This document shows, piece after piece, positions 53,301-61,916 of a stretch of 64,000 bases of DNA (its first letter is position 1; the number at the start of each line of letters is the position of its first letter). This stretch comes from JAWXUE01 sp044432865. Its GTDB lineage: Bacteria; Bacillota_I; Bacilli_A; Acholeplasmatales; Anaeroplasmataceae. Location: positions 1 through 64,000 of the forward strand of contig JAWXUF010000002.1 in the NCBI GenBank assembly GCA_044432865.1, written 5' to 3'. Under the pieces are notes generated by a model that was given only the letters and a program-made list of their open reading frames with translations, searched no databases and was not told the origin of the DNA. The position numbers and the translations under genes were made by a program.

Positions 53301-56300
53301 ATAAGTAATGTTGTAGTTGTGCGATTTATCTTCACCATCACTTTGTGAAGTAATTGTAAGTACTAATTTATTTTCTACTATCCCTTGAGTAACTAATGAA
53401 ACCTTCGTATTACTAGAAACTTCTAATACTTGTCCTTCTACTAATTTACCACTTGTTACATTATAATCTTCACAATATAAATATGAACCATCATATACAT
53501 CCGAATAATCATCAGTTGTAATTTCTAATTCAATTTTATTAATTGTTAGGGTGCTGATTGTAATACCATTTTCTTCTAATCCTGAAATTATATAGTTATC
53601 ATTTGGATTGAAATCACCATAATCAACACTTGAATTTGAAATAATAAATGTAATATTATTATAATAAACTTCATCTTGATAATCAGTAATTGAACCCCAT
53701 GTTAATAATTCGAATCCATCATTTTTTGCTAATCCACGATCACCTGATAATTCTTCAACATAGACGTCATTACTTACTAGTTCAGTATTATCATATGTTT
53801 TTTCAGCCGAATCAACTGAAATAACAATCTCTCTTTGTGTTATTTCTAATGTACCATGTACTTTAGAAATATTATAATTATCCGTTACATCATTATCATC
53901 TTTATCTACTATAATGATATTTAAAATAGTATTTTCAATTGTACCAACATTTAATATTTGAGCTTCAATCACAACGCTTTTAAAAGTATGACCTTCAGCT
54001 AAATCATATAAATCTAAATTTAAATCAATAACTATATCATATCCATTATCTTCTAGAATATAAGAATCATATATTTTAGAATTCGAATTACTTTCAACTT
54101 TAATAAAACGATTAGTTACTACTAATTCTCCTTCAGTAATAGTTAATTTATAATTATTTGTTACATCTTTACTTCCATTTACAATAGAATAGATTTCATT
54201 ATAAGTATTACTACTTGCCCCTACATCTAATTGAGAACCTGTAGTAACTAAGTTTAAAGTATGTCCTTCTACTAATTCATATTCAGTATTATCATAAGAC
54301 CAAGAATCTTTTGTTAAAGAAGTTCCATCATATACTTTTTCAGCAGAATCAGTAACAATAGTAAGTAATCTATGAGTAATAATAATCTTACCTAAATCAA
54401 TAGTTAACTCATAATTGTTTGTTACATCTTCTTCATTAAATAAGACAATAACTTTATCTTCATTGTAATAGTTAATCTCTTCACCAACATCAGTTAAAGA
54501 AGCTGATGCTGTAATAGTTAATTCATGTCCTTCCACTAATAAATAAGTAGAATTATTATATTCCCAACCATCAACTACTAATTCTTCACCATCATATACT
54601 TTTTCACCAGTTGCTGTAATAACAGATACTGATCTTTTTTCAATTTCTAATATACCAGTTTCAATTCTTAAATCATAATTATTTGATACATCGATACTAT
54701 TTTCATCTAAAATATATTCATTTTCATATGTATTATCTTCTGTACCAAAATTTGTTATTGTTCCATTAACAGTAATATACAATTCATGTCCTTCTACTAT
54801 TGAAGTACCACCTAAATAAACAATTATTGAATTTGTTAAAGGAGTTCCATCGTATACTTTTTTATCATCATTTGTTTTAATAACAACAACTTTCTTAGTA
54901 ATAACTAATTCACCATAGATATATGATTCAATATTATAATTTGATGTTACATCATTATCATTTTCATCATATATTTTAATACTATAAGTATTTTTCCCCG
55001 AATCAGTTACATCTTTTTCTCCAACTTTTTGATCTACAGTAGAATAATGGAAACCAACAATATTACTAACACTATGATTTTCATTAATTTGGAATTGACC
55101 ATTATATACATATTCACCATTAGATGTCGTTACTGTTACTGTTCTTGATGTTACTTCTAATGTACCTTCATTAATTGTTACAATGTAATTACTTGAAACA
55201 TTTGAAGAACCATCTGTAATTGTAAAAGTAGAGTATGTATTATCACTTGTACCAACTTCTAATTGAGATCCTGTAATAACTAAGTTTAAAGTATGTCCTT
55301 CTACTAATTCAAATTTAGTATTATCATAAGACCAAGTATCTGATTCAAGACTAGTTCCATCATATTCTTTTTCAGCACTTCCAGTAATAATAGTAACTTC
55401 TCTTGCTGTTATTGTTAATGTACCTAGTAATACTGTTACTTCGTAATTACTTGTTACATTAGTAGATCCACTTAATACTTCATATGTATTATCTGTTATA
55501 TTACTTACAGTACCAACATTTGTTATTGTACCAATAATATTTAATTCTAATTTATGGTCTAAAACAAAATTAGAACTTGTTATTGTATATGTATCTTTTG
55601 TTAAAGGAGTTGCATCATATACCTTTTCAGCGCTATCTGTTGTCACTGTAACTTTTCTAGATGTTATTGTTAATGTACCTAGTAATACTGTTACATCATA
55701 ATTACTTGTTACATTAGTAGAACCACTTAATACATTATATGTATTATCTGTTATATTACTTACAGACCCAGCATTTGTTATTGTACCAATAATATTTAAT
55801 TCTAATTTATGATCTAAAACAAAATTAGAACTTGTTATTGTATATGTATCTTTTGTTAAAGCTGTTCCATCATATTCTTTTGTAGCACTATCTGTTGTTA
55901 CTGTAATTTTTCTTGCTGTTATTGTTAGGGTACCATGTGTAACTTTAATAATATAATTACTTGTTACATCTTTACTACCTTCATTTACAACAAAACTCGT
56001 GTGAGTATTTTCAACACTTCCAACATTTGTTATTGAAGCATTTGTTGTAATTACTAATTCATGAGTTAATGATAGTTTATTAGAACTTACGTATTCCCAT
56101 CCATTATTTGATAAAGACGTACCATCATATTCTTTTGTATCATCTTTAGTAATAACTACGACTTCTCTTGCAGTTATTGTTAATGTACCATCAACATATT
56201 TAATATTATAACAGTAGCTTACATCAGTACTATTTTGTGTAATTTTAATAGTTAATTTATTTGCGACACTAGATACATCTGTAATTTGAGTATTAGTTAC

Positions 56301-57746
56301 TACTGTGATTATATCACCAGATACTAATCCATTACTCGTAAATAATTTATTCTCTAAAATAGTTCCATCATATACTTTAGACGCATCAGATGCAACTATT
56401 GTAATATCTTTTTGTGTAATCTTCAACTTACCATAAACGTATGTAATATTATACGATGATGTACAATTAGTTGAACCATTATATGTTGCTATAACGACGT
56501 TATTTTCAATTTCCCCAGCATATGTAATTTTAGATGCACTCGTTATATAATAATCATCATTTCCCTCTAAAGTGAAATCTACATTAGCATTTTGTAGATA
56601 TGATCCATCATATACTTTTTCAGCACTTTGTGTAGTAATTGTAATATCTTTTTGATTAATTGTTAACTTACCATAAACATATGTAATGTTATAGTTATTA
56701 CTAAATCCATCAGAGTTTGTTGATACTACTAAATTGTTATTTACTTCACCATAAAAAGTAATACTATTATTTGAAATAAGAATTATTTCATCACCAGATA
56801 CTAATCCAGTGTTAGTAAATTTAGTATTAATTAATTCAGTAGAATCATAAGTCTTTGATGCAGACTCAGTAGTAATAACTAAATCTTTTTTGTTTATACT
56901 TAAAGCACCATTTATTTTAGTTATATTATACATGTGAGTTATATCATTATTCCCAACATATATTTTATCAACTGATATTACATTTTGTGTAGTACCAAAG
57001 TTTTTAATTGAACCTGTAATTTCATAATCATATTCATGACCTTCTATTAAGTTAGACACAGTATGTTCATTGAATGAAAGGTTTGTACCATCGTATGTTT
57101 TGTTAGTACTCGAAGCAGTAAATGAAACACTTCTTTTAGTTAAAGTTAAATTAGATTCAATAGGTGTAAAATTATAACATGTTGAAACATCCACACCTTC
57201 TTTATTAACAATCTTAATTGATTCAACAATTGGAGATACTGTTTGAGTTTCTAATGAATAGAAATTTTCATAATCAATATCACCGTAAGTAATAGTGTCA
57301 CCTGATTCTAATGATGCTGTAAAACTAGGTGTATTTCCAAACACTAAAGAACTATTTGAAACTTTAATATTAGAATCTTTTGGTGATATAGTAAAAGTAA
57401 ATGTTTCTCCTTTTGCTGTACCAAATGGTTTATTAGAAGTTGCTCTAACCTCATATTCACCAGGGATTATAGGCTCTGTTGAACTCCATGAGGAAGATTT
57501 TACTTCTCTAAATTCAAAAGTACATTCCCCCCATAAAGATTCAGCATATAAAGTAATTTTTTCACCATAAGTAATATCGGACACAGATTGTAAATCTGTT
57601 GTAATTGAACCCTTAACTGAAAGTAATCCTACTACAGTTGCAAGTAATAAAACTAATAAACTAATTATAGGTACTTTAAATTTAAATAAAATACTTTTTG
57701 CTTTAGCAACACGCTGTATTTTAGCTTCATATCTTTCATATAACAT
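50328..57746 (-). CDS. Giant YDG/MBG-repeat surface protein (2472 aa)
   Basis: An N-terminal cytosolic basic stub and one membrane helix (about 28-48) are followed by some 28 tandem repeats of about 80-90 aa to the last residue. The repeat core is a YDGT-type strand turn (for example KVYDGTSLTKDSW), a GxVxNxxTxxxI strand and a closing YGTLTITxR strand, as in the YDG and MBG families of adhesin stalks. Some repeats near the C-terminus are degenerate (EQFEFTGAEF, KQFTYANTDF). No LPXTG, no C-terminal binding domain. A cell-surface rod tethered by its N-terminus is the likely product; partners unknown. Confidence 0.85.
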   Translation of the reverse strand: MLYERYEAKIQRVAKAKSILFKFKVPIISLLVLLLATVVGLLSVKGSITTDLQSVSDITYGEKITLYAESLWGECTFEFREVKSSSWSSTEPIIPGEYEVRATSNKPFGTAKGETFTFTISPKDSNIKVSNSSLVFGNTPSFTASLESGDTITYGDIDYENFYSLETQTVSPIVESIKIVNKEGVDVSTCYNFTPIESNLTLTKRSVSFTASSTNKTYDGTNLSFNEHTVSNLIEGHEYDYEITGSIKNFGTTQNVISVDKIYVGNNDITHMYNITKINGALSINKKDLVITTESASKTYDSTELINTKFTNTGLVSGDEIILISNNSITFYGEVNNNLVVSTNSDGFSNNYNITYVYGKLTINQKDITITTQSAEKVYDGSYLQNANVDFTLEGNDDYYITSASKITYAGEIENNVVIATYNGSTNCTSSYNITYVYGKLKITQKDITIVASDASKVYDGTILENKLFTSNGLVSGDIITVVTNTQITDVSSVANKLTIKITQNSTDVSYCYNIKYVDGTLTITAREVVVITKDDTKEYDGTSLSNNGWEYVSSNKLSLTHELVITTNASITNVGSVENTHTSFVVNEGSKDVTSNYIIKVTHGTLTITARKITVTTDSATKEYDGTALTKDTYTITSSNFVLDHKLELNIIGTITNAGSVSNITDNTYNVLSGSTNVTSNYDVTVLLGTLTITSRKVTVTTDSAEKVYDATPLTKDTYTITSSNFVLDHKLELNIIGTITNVGTVSNITDNTYEVLSGSTNVTSNYEVTVLLGTLTITAREVTIITGSAEKEYDGTSLESDTWSYDNTKFELVEGHTLNLVITGSQLEVGTSDNTYSTFTITDGSSNVSSNYIVTINEGTLEVTSRTVTVTTSNGEYVYNGQFQINENHSVSNIVGFHYSTVDQKVGEKDVTDSGKNTYSIKIYDENDNDVTSNYNIESYIYGELVITKKVVVIKTNDDKKVYDGTPLTNSIIVYLGGTSIVEGHELYITVNGTITNFGTEDNTYENEYILDENSIDVSNNYDLRIETGILEIEKRSVSVITATGEKVYDGEELVVDGWEYNNSTYLLVEGHELTITASASLTDVGEEINYYNEDKVIVLFNEEDVTNNYELTIDLGKIIITHRLLTIVTDSAEKVYDGTSLTKDSWSYDNTEYELVEGHTLNLVTTGSQLDVGASSNTYNEIYSIVNGSKDVTNNYKLTITEGELVVTNRFIKVESNSNSKIYDSYILEDNGYDIVIDLNLDLYDLAEGHTFKSVVIEAQILNVGTIENTILNIIIVDKDDNDVTDNYNISKVHGTLEITQREIVISVDSAEKTYDNTELVSNDVYVEELSGDRGLAKNDGFELLTWGSITDYQDEVYYNNITFIISNSSVDYGDFNPNDNYIISGLEENGITISTLTINKIELEITTDDYSDVYDGSYLYCEDYNVTSGKLVEGQVLEVSSNTKVSLVTQGIVENKLVLTITSQSDGEDKSHNYNITYTYGKLQMFAKTIELTTSSAEKIYDGSELYARSFEDETVLLLNDYFSFNNESSSSIIYFGEIDNVLIFDIHNPLLGNVSCNYDYVDSLDYGTLSITKRVITVITGTQEFEYDAEAHKFEEWDYASSIHFISSDKVTVIFINSVTNVSDGLVDNEVELVVGYAPASDSYQLEYDELGTISVTPRKIVITTSSDNTEIGSDNFPLMNNDYSPKVGLEGHDVYVEVDGYIDYVGKVDNTIVEGTFVVTDKEGNDVTENYSPEYILGELEVTTNIITITTGSDSKEYDGESLTNNYVIVSKGELILYEGDSSNPIYLADSIYLFVNITGKVEVFGVEENYFTSYVEINGEVVEGAYLIEDNFGILEITQRIVHFESNSEQFEFTGAEFTHEDYFIDTTNGKNDLVDGDTAIVVYLTSVSAVGEHENMILIYINDEDHTKYYDIQWTYGTITILPGTIYLTTYDKQFTYANTDFHYTDHLIEGNFEGEFSDLFIYSLTNITTIRNVGSIENKFDLVIMSNGSDISNWFNIEYKEIGTLEVIAKDVVVSVNGGSVEYQYDGTEQTIALKDIKITSADGDFYGSIDGHTPIVTASRYLITYDAVDLEFTISLSNGNYNIRYEIDGATITIIKRVVLLATVDYEAEYNGNAQSSNKIGILDGYSLVSGHTLSYTNTTKVTDINYYDGEFIGNEEDYIIYFYGIYIRELDSTDDYYDISFASNKGMIKITQIDVTITTESDEKVYDGTQLINQSATINGGLLVNHSIISVMNSSITNVLYDEYNNVIGIENEYETSYDSSYYSNGILIYNITNKLGTLTITPCELTITPYTLKKQYGTSGNYLIETKGYTGFMTSGNLVSGHVVTLDAREECIDFVGVLYLTNVRIDLGTESKLSNYSVTLNEGRVIYTQIILEFTAESIEREYNGEAAVASSSTITSGYLLEGHYYVAEYSGTRTAKGTTVTKIESIKIYNSNGNELSEEEIATYYIIKDFVNGTIKIT
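55411..55620 (-). repeat. Internal near-identical repeat unit, copy 1
   Basis: This 210-bp segment of the giant repeat gene is almost identical to 55666-55875; the period is 255 bp, i.e. 85 codons. Other units are diverged, so this is a recent in-frame duplication. Confidence 0.85.
55666..55875 (-). repeat. Internal near-identical repeat unit, copy 2
   Basis: Partner of 55411-55620, one 85-codon repeat upstream in the protein. Both encode the TYTITSSNFVLDHKLELNII segment. Slippage or recombination here would change the stalk length in whole repeats. Confidence 0.85.
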
Positions 57747-57767
57747 AATCTGTGTCCTCCTTTTCTT

Positions 57768-60452
57768 TTATGTAGTGATTATCGATCCATTGATCGTATA
57801 ATTAAAGTTTAATGATACTTCTTCTCCATATAGTTTTATTGATACAATTGAATTAGAAGAGTTAATCTCTGTTCTAACCATTTCATATTCATCAGCTAAT
57901 CCATAGAAATTAACTGTTATTTGATAAGTAACGCCATCAATGCTCTTCGTAATAAGAATTTCTTCTAGTGTAGATAAGTCAGTTAATGCAGGAATTAAAA
58001 TATCATCTAAATCCAACGATATATCATGTTTCAATATAGTTAATTCACCTAATTGATTATCAATAATACAATATTGAGTTACATCTATTTTATCTCCATT
58101 ATAAACTTTAACGACTGGCTTTATACTTCCAACATTAGTAATTGACCCAATAACTTCAATATAATAATCATCTGTACCATCACCGTCAATATTCTTTTCG
58201 TATTGACTTGAATCTAAAGTTAATTCTTTTCCATCAAAGTATTTTTCATAAGGATTACTACTAACTGTTACAGTTACATCAGTCATTACTAGAATTCCAT
58301 CTTCAACAAAAATTTCAAAATCATCCGACTCTATTTGTCCATTAATCATCTGCGCAACAGGTACTGGATTAGTCTTGTAGTATAAAGCGAATGATACTAT
58401 TTTAGTTGTAGTAGATCCTTTTGATGCAAGATAACCAGAAATTTCTGCTTCATAACGATAATCAGGTCCAAATGCTTCAAGACCTTTAAGATTTGCATCA
58501 GTAGCATAGAATGTAGATGCATTCACTGGAGCTCCTACAGGAACTTTTATATCAAGTGGAGTAATAATTATCCCATCTTTTGTTTCATCAGTAATAGTGA
58601 TACCACCCCAAATATATGTAAGGGAAAAGTTAGCAGGATCAGTCAATTTGATTGTTGCTGTATTATAATAAATTCCAACTTCAATCACAGAAACAAAATC
58701 AGAAATTTCATATAATTCAGAAATTTGATATAATTCAGAACCCTCCTTTATTTCGGGATAAACTGACGCTGTATGATGAGGATATGAATACGGTTCACCA
58801 TCATAAATATAAGTTGAAGAACTAGTTTGAATTAGAACCGATACTTTCTCGATAGTAATAGTTCCATATGTATACGTTATATTGTAGTTCAATTCTTTAT
58901 CGTTATCAGAAAAAACAACAAATCCAACATTCGGATATGTACCAGCTCCAAGACCACTTTCGACCAAGTCAGATGTAAATTCATCAACTATTTTATCAGA
59001 TTGAATTATATTATTTGTTAAATCTCGAAAGGAAATTTCTTCACTTGTGTAGATAGTGTTAATACTTGGAGTTGCTATATTTACAATCATTTTAGTAATT
59101 GTAAGAGTACCATATTCATAAGTTATATTAAAATTATCAGTTACAATTTCATCGTCTTTTATAATAGTATAAATAATTTCATTTTTCACAACACCAACAT
59201 CCACTATTGACTTTGGAGGACCCATAACTGGTAAATAACCGTCAATTAATCCAATAATTTCGATATTGTCAGTGCATTGCAATGGGTAACCATCGTATGT
59301 TTTAGCATCAGTATCTGTAATAATTGTAATGTCTTTTGGATGTATAGTCAGATCACCATATTTATAATGAATTAGATATCTATCCGAGACATCTTCATCA
59401 TCTTCATCCAAGATTTTAACCGTAACAGTATTTTCTTCAACACCAACATCAGTAATTACACTATCGTTAGTCTCTACAAAACGGTGTCCATCTACTAATC
59501 CGGAATAAATGTAAACTTCGCATTTTAATTCTAATCCGTCATATGTCTTTTCATCACTTTCAGTATTGAAATAAAAATTTGCTAGAGAAACATGTAACTC
59601 TCCATATTGAATATTTAGTTGATAATAGTGAGTTACATCTTTATTATCTTGATCTTTAATAGTGTAAGCTAATTCGTTTGGTGAAATACCAGGAACCAAT
59701 TGTTCACCGACAGTTTCAGCATCAAGTTTATGTCCATCTAATAATTCAGTATAAAGTTCATATCCACTATCTTTTAATGGTATTCCATCATATGTTTTTG
59801 ATGCACTGAATGTTCTACCAGATATATTCATAGGATTAACAGTTAATTCTCCATAATTTTCTACAAAATTATAATATTTAGTTACATCGTTACCTTCTCT
59901 GTCAAACACGGAACCATGAAATTTATTCTCCACAACTCCTACAGAGTCATTTTCAGAATACACTTCAATGTCTAAACTATGCCCATCTAATACTTTTCCA
60001 GCTGTTAACCACCATCCATCATTTGTTAATGGTGTTCCATCATATGTTTTTGTTGAAGAATCTGTCTTAATTGTTAAATCAATATTACTAATTTTAAGAG
60101 TTCCATATATATAATTTATTTCATATTTAGAAGTAACAGGTTTATCATTTTGATCATATATAGTAACAATAAATAAATTATCAACTTCTCCTACAGTATC
60201 TAAAGAAGATAAGAAATCAACTTGAGCTCTATGACCAGAATATAATGAGCCAGATAATAATTCGTATTGTCTGTTAGTTAAAACTGTATTCCCATCATAT
60301 TTTATTTCTGCTGATCCAGAAGAAAATATTAAATTTCTTTCTGCTAAATTAATTACACCAGAAAACATTAAACTAAAGTATATAATTAATCCAACAAGTA
60401 AACTTGCTATTATTGAACCAGTTACTATTAATTGTTTTTTTGTATTAAACAT
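57768..60452 (-). CDS. YDG/MBG-repeat surface protein (894 aa)
   Basis: Same layout as the 2472-aa protein next to it: a short cytosolic stub, one helix (about 8-31), then about nine YDG/MBG repeats (TKTYDGTPLTNDGW, SKTYDGIPLKDSGY, EKTYDGLELKCEVY, AKTYDGYPLQCTDN and others). The sixth unit is degenerate (IYTSEEISFRD). Three more Cys-poor, Pro-richer units end the chain (about 620-894). No sortase motif. Starts 19 nt after the AAA gene with AAGGGAGAG upstream. Probably the shorter partner stalk. Confidence 0.83.
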   Translation of the reverse strand: MFNTKKQLIVTGSIIASLLVGLIIYFSLMFSGVINLAERNLIFSSGSAEIKYDGNTVLTNRQYELLSGSLYSGHRAQVDFLSSLDTVGEVDNLFIVTIYDQNDKPVTSKYEINYIYGTLKISNIDLTIKTDSSTKTYDGTPLTNDGWWLTAGKVLDGHSLDIEVYSENDSVGVVENKFHGSVFDREGNDVTKYYNFVENYGELTVNPMNISGRTFSASKTYDGIPLKDSGYELYTELLDGHKLDAETVGEQLVPGISPNELAYTIKDQDNKDVTHYYQLNIQYGELHVSLANFYFNTESDEKTYDGLELKCEVYIYSGLVDGHRFVETNDSVITDVGVEENTVTVKILDEDDEDVSDRYLIHYKYGDLTIHPKDITIITDTDAKTYDGYPLQCTDNIEIIGLIDGYLPVMGPPKSIVDVGVVKNEIIYTIIKDDEIVTDNFNITYEYGTLTITKMIVNIATPSINTIYTSEEISFRDLTNNIIQSDKIVDEFTSDLVESGLGAGTYPNVGFVVFSDNDKELNYNITYTYGTITIEKVSVLIQTSSSTYIYDGEPYSYPHHTASVYPEIKEGSELYQISELYEISDFVSVIEVGIYYNTATIKLTDPANFSLTYIWGGITITDETKDGIIITPLDIKVPVGAPVNASTFYATDANLKGLEAFGPDYRYEAEISGYLASKGSTTTKIVSFALYYKTNPVPVAQMINGQIESDDFEIFVEDGILVMTDVTVTVSSNPYEKYFDGKELTLDSSQYEKNIDGDGTDDYYIEVIGSITNVGSIKPVVKVYNGDKIDVTQYCIIDNQLGELTILKHDISLDLDDILIPALTDLSTLEEILITKSIDGVTYQITVNFYGLADEYEMVRTEINSSNSIVSIKLYGEEVSLNFNYTINGSIITT

Positions 60453-60471
60453 AATATTCTCTCCCTTCTTC

Positions 60472-60722
60472 TTATCCGTTGCGTTCTATTTTAGTTATGT
60501 AATCTTTACATTGAGGCATTTGATCTACACCAAATAACTCATCTAAGTATTGGCATAAACCTTGTGCTTCTTTTCTCATATAAACAGGATTTTGCGATTC
60601 AAGTTTTCTCATTATCTTAGAAGATAAAATATCATCTAATGCATTGATTTCACTACCACCACACCCTACATATACAGGTACATAATTTTTAATTTGTTTC
60701 ATAATCCTATTACCAAATGATA
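60472..60722. repeat. Direct repeat shared with 63750-64000 (ATPase 3' end)
   Basis: 251 bp matching 63750-64000 with one difference seen (60481 G versus 63759 A). The similarity stops exactly at the stop codon and continues to at least the window edge on the other side. Confidence 0.92.
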
Positions 60723-61899
60723 AATGGAACTTTTTAATCATATAATCATCTAATTCTTTAATTCTTCTTAAGTTACGATCTGTAATTTCAAACTTATTTA
60801 AATTTTCTTTAAATAATTGTCTTAAGTTTTCTTCAGTTATTTTCATTCCACGATCTCTATTAGATTCAAATGGAACAGCTTTTTTATCTAAATTTATTAC
60901 CATTGCTCTATCGTATACTTTATCAGAAATAGCAAATGTTGAATCATCATTATTAGCTGTTCCAATAAACCACATATTTTTAGGTAACTTCATTCTTCCT
61001 TCAACTAATTTTTTTGGATCTGTAGGCCATACATTAGCTACTACATCTAAAAATCTAACATCAGGATTAGGTAACTCTAATAATGATAAGAATTCAGCAA
61101 AGTAATATTCAACTCTTGCTATATTCATTTCATCTAATACAGTAATAAATATTTCTTCACTGTAATTTGCTTCATATAATTTTTGTAATAAAGTTGTTTC
61201 AATAAATTTATTAGTAAATTCATTATAATAACCAATTAAGTCAGTACGCTCTTTCCACATTGGTTGAATTGGTACTACTGTAGTTGGATTAGATAAATAC
61301 TCACCAAATGCATACGCTAAAGATGTTTTACCTGTACCAGACATACCTTGTAATATAATAATTTGAGTAATTGATAATCCAGCAATAAATCTTCTAATAT
61401 CGCTAATGTCATAAAATAATCCTAAGTGACCTCCAGCGAACTCTCTGAATTCTTCACATACTCTTTTTAATGTTAATTCTTTATCAATAGCAGGAGCTTT
61501 ATAGTCAGCCCATTCTTCATCAATTTTATTTAACATGAAGAATCTTACATCTTCATTATTATCATCTTCTGATTTTGTTTTACCAGTTGAACCTCCAGAA
61601 ACACCATCTAAATATATTTGAGTTGGCTCTTTATTTTCTTCTATAAAACGATCATCATCGAATTGTCTCTTTCTGAAAAAACCCTCTACTTTAGGCCTAT
61701 CTAGCAATAGTAAAAATAAATATACTAAAAATACAGGTAATAAAATTGCTAAAATAGTTACAAGGTATAGAGTCTCAGAATATATTAAATTGTCAATTAC
61801 AGTAAACTCATTTACTGAAAAATATTCATCAATTGCTAGTAACAACATTGTTCCAACAAAAAAGATTACCACTATTATTAAAAAGTATATTTTCTTCAT
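60472..61899 (-). CDS. Membrane-anchored McrB/MoxR-like AAA ATPase
   Basis: 475 aa. Two membrane helices (about 5-23 and 44-66) replace the DNA-binding N-terminus of McrB. A cytosolic linker (70-165) leads to the AAA domain with Walker A GMSGTGKT (185-192), Walker B VLDEMN (254-259), sensor-1 GTANNDDST (313-321) and an Arg in KVYDRAMV (331). These features match the McrB-like ATPases that pair with DUF2357 proteins, as the preceding gene encodes. GAGGATAGAG precedes the ATG. Its 3' end is nearly identical to a second ATPase gene at the right edge. Likely a membrane-associated ring motor; substrate unknown. Confidence 0.85.
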   Translation of the reverse strand: MKKIYFLIIVVIFFVGTMLLLAIDEYFSVNEFTVIDNLIYSETLYLVTILAILLPVFLVYLFLLLLDRPKVEGFFRKRQFDDDRFIEENKEPTQIYLDGVSGGSTGKTKSEDDNNEDVRFFMLNKIDEEWADYKAPAIDKELTLKRVCEEFREFAGGHLGLFYDISDIRRFIAGLSITQIIILQGMSGTGKTSLAYAFGEYLSNPTTVVPIQPMWKERTDLIGYYNEFTNKFIETTLLQKLYEANYSEEIFITVLDEMNIARVEYYFAEFLSLLELPNPDVRFLDVVANVWPTDPKKLVEGRMKLPKNMWFIGTANNDDSTFAISDKVYDRAMVINLDKKAVPFESNRDRGMKITEENLRQLFKENLNKFEITDRNLRRIKELDDYMIKKFHLSFGNRIMKQIKNYVPVYVGCGGSEINALDDILSSKIMRKLESQNPVYMRKEAQGLCQYLDELFGVDQMPQCKDYITKIERNG

Positions 61900-61916
61900 A
61901 ACTCTATCCTCCTATT

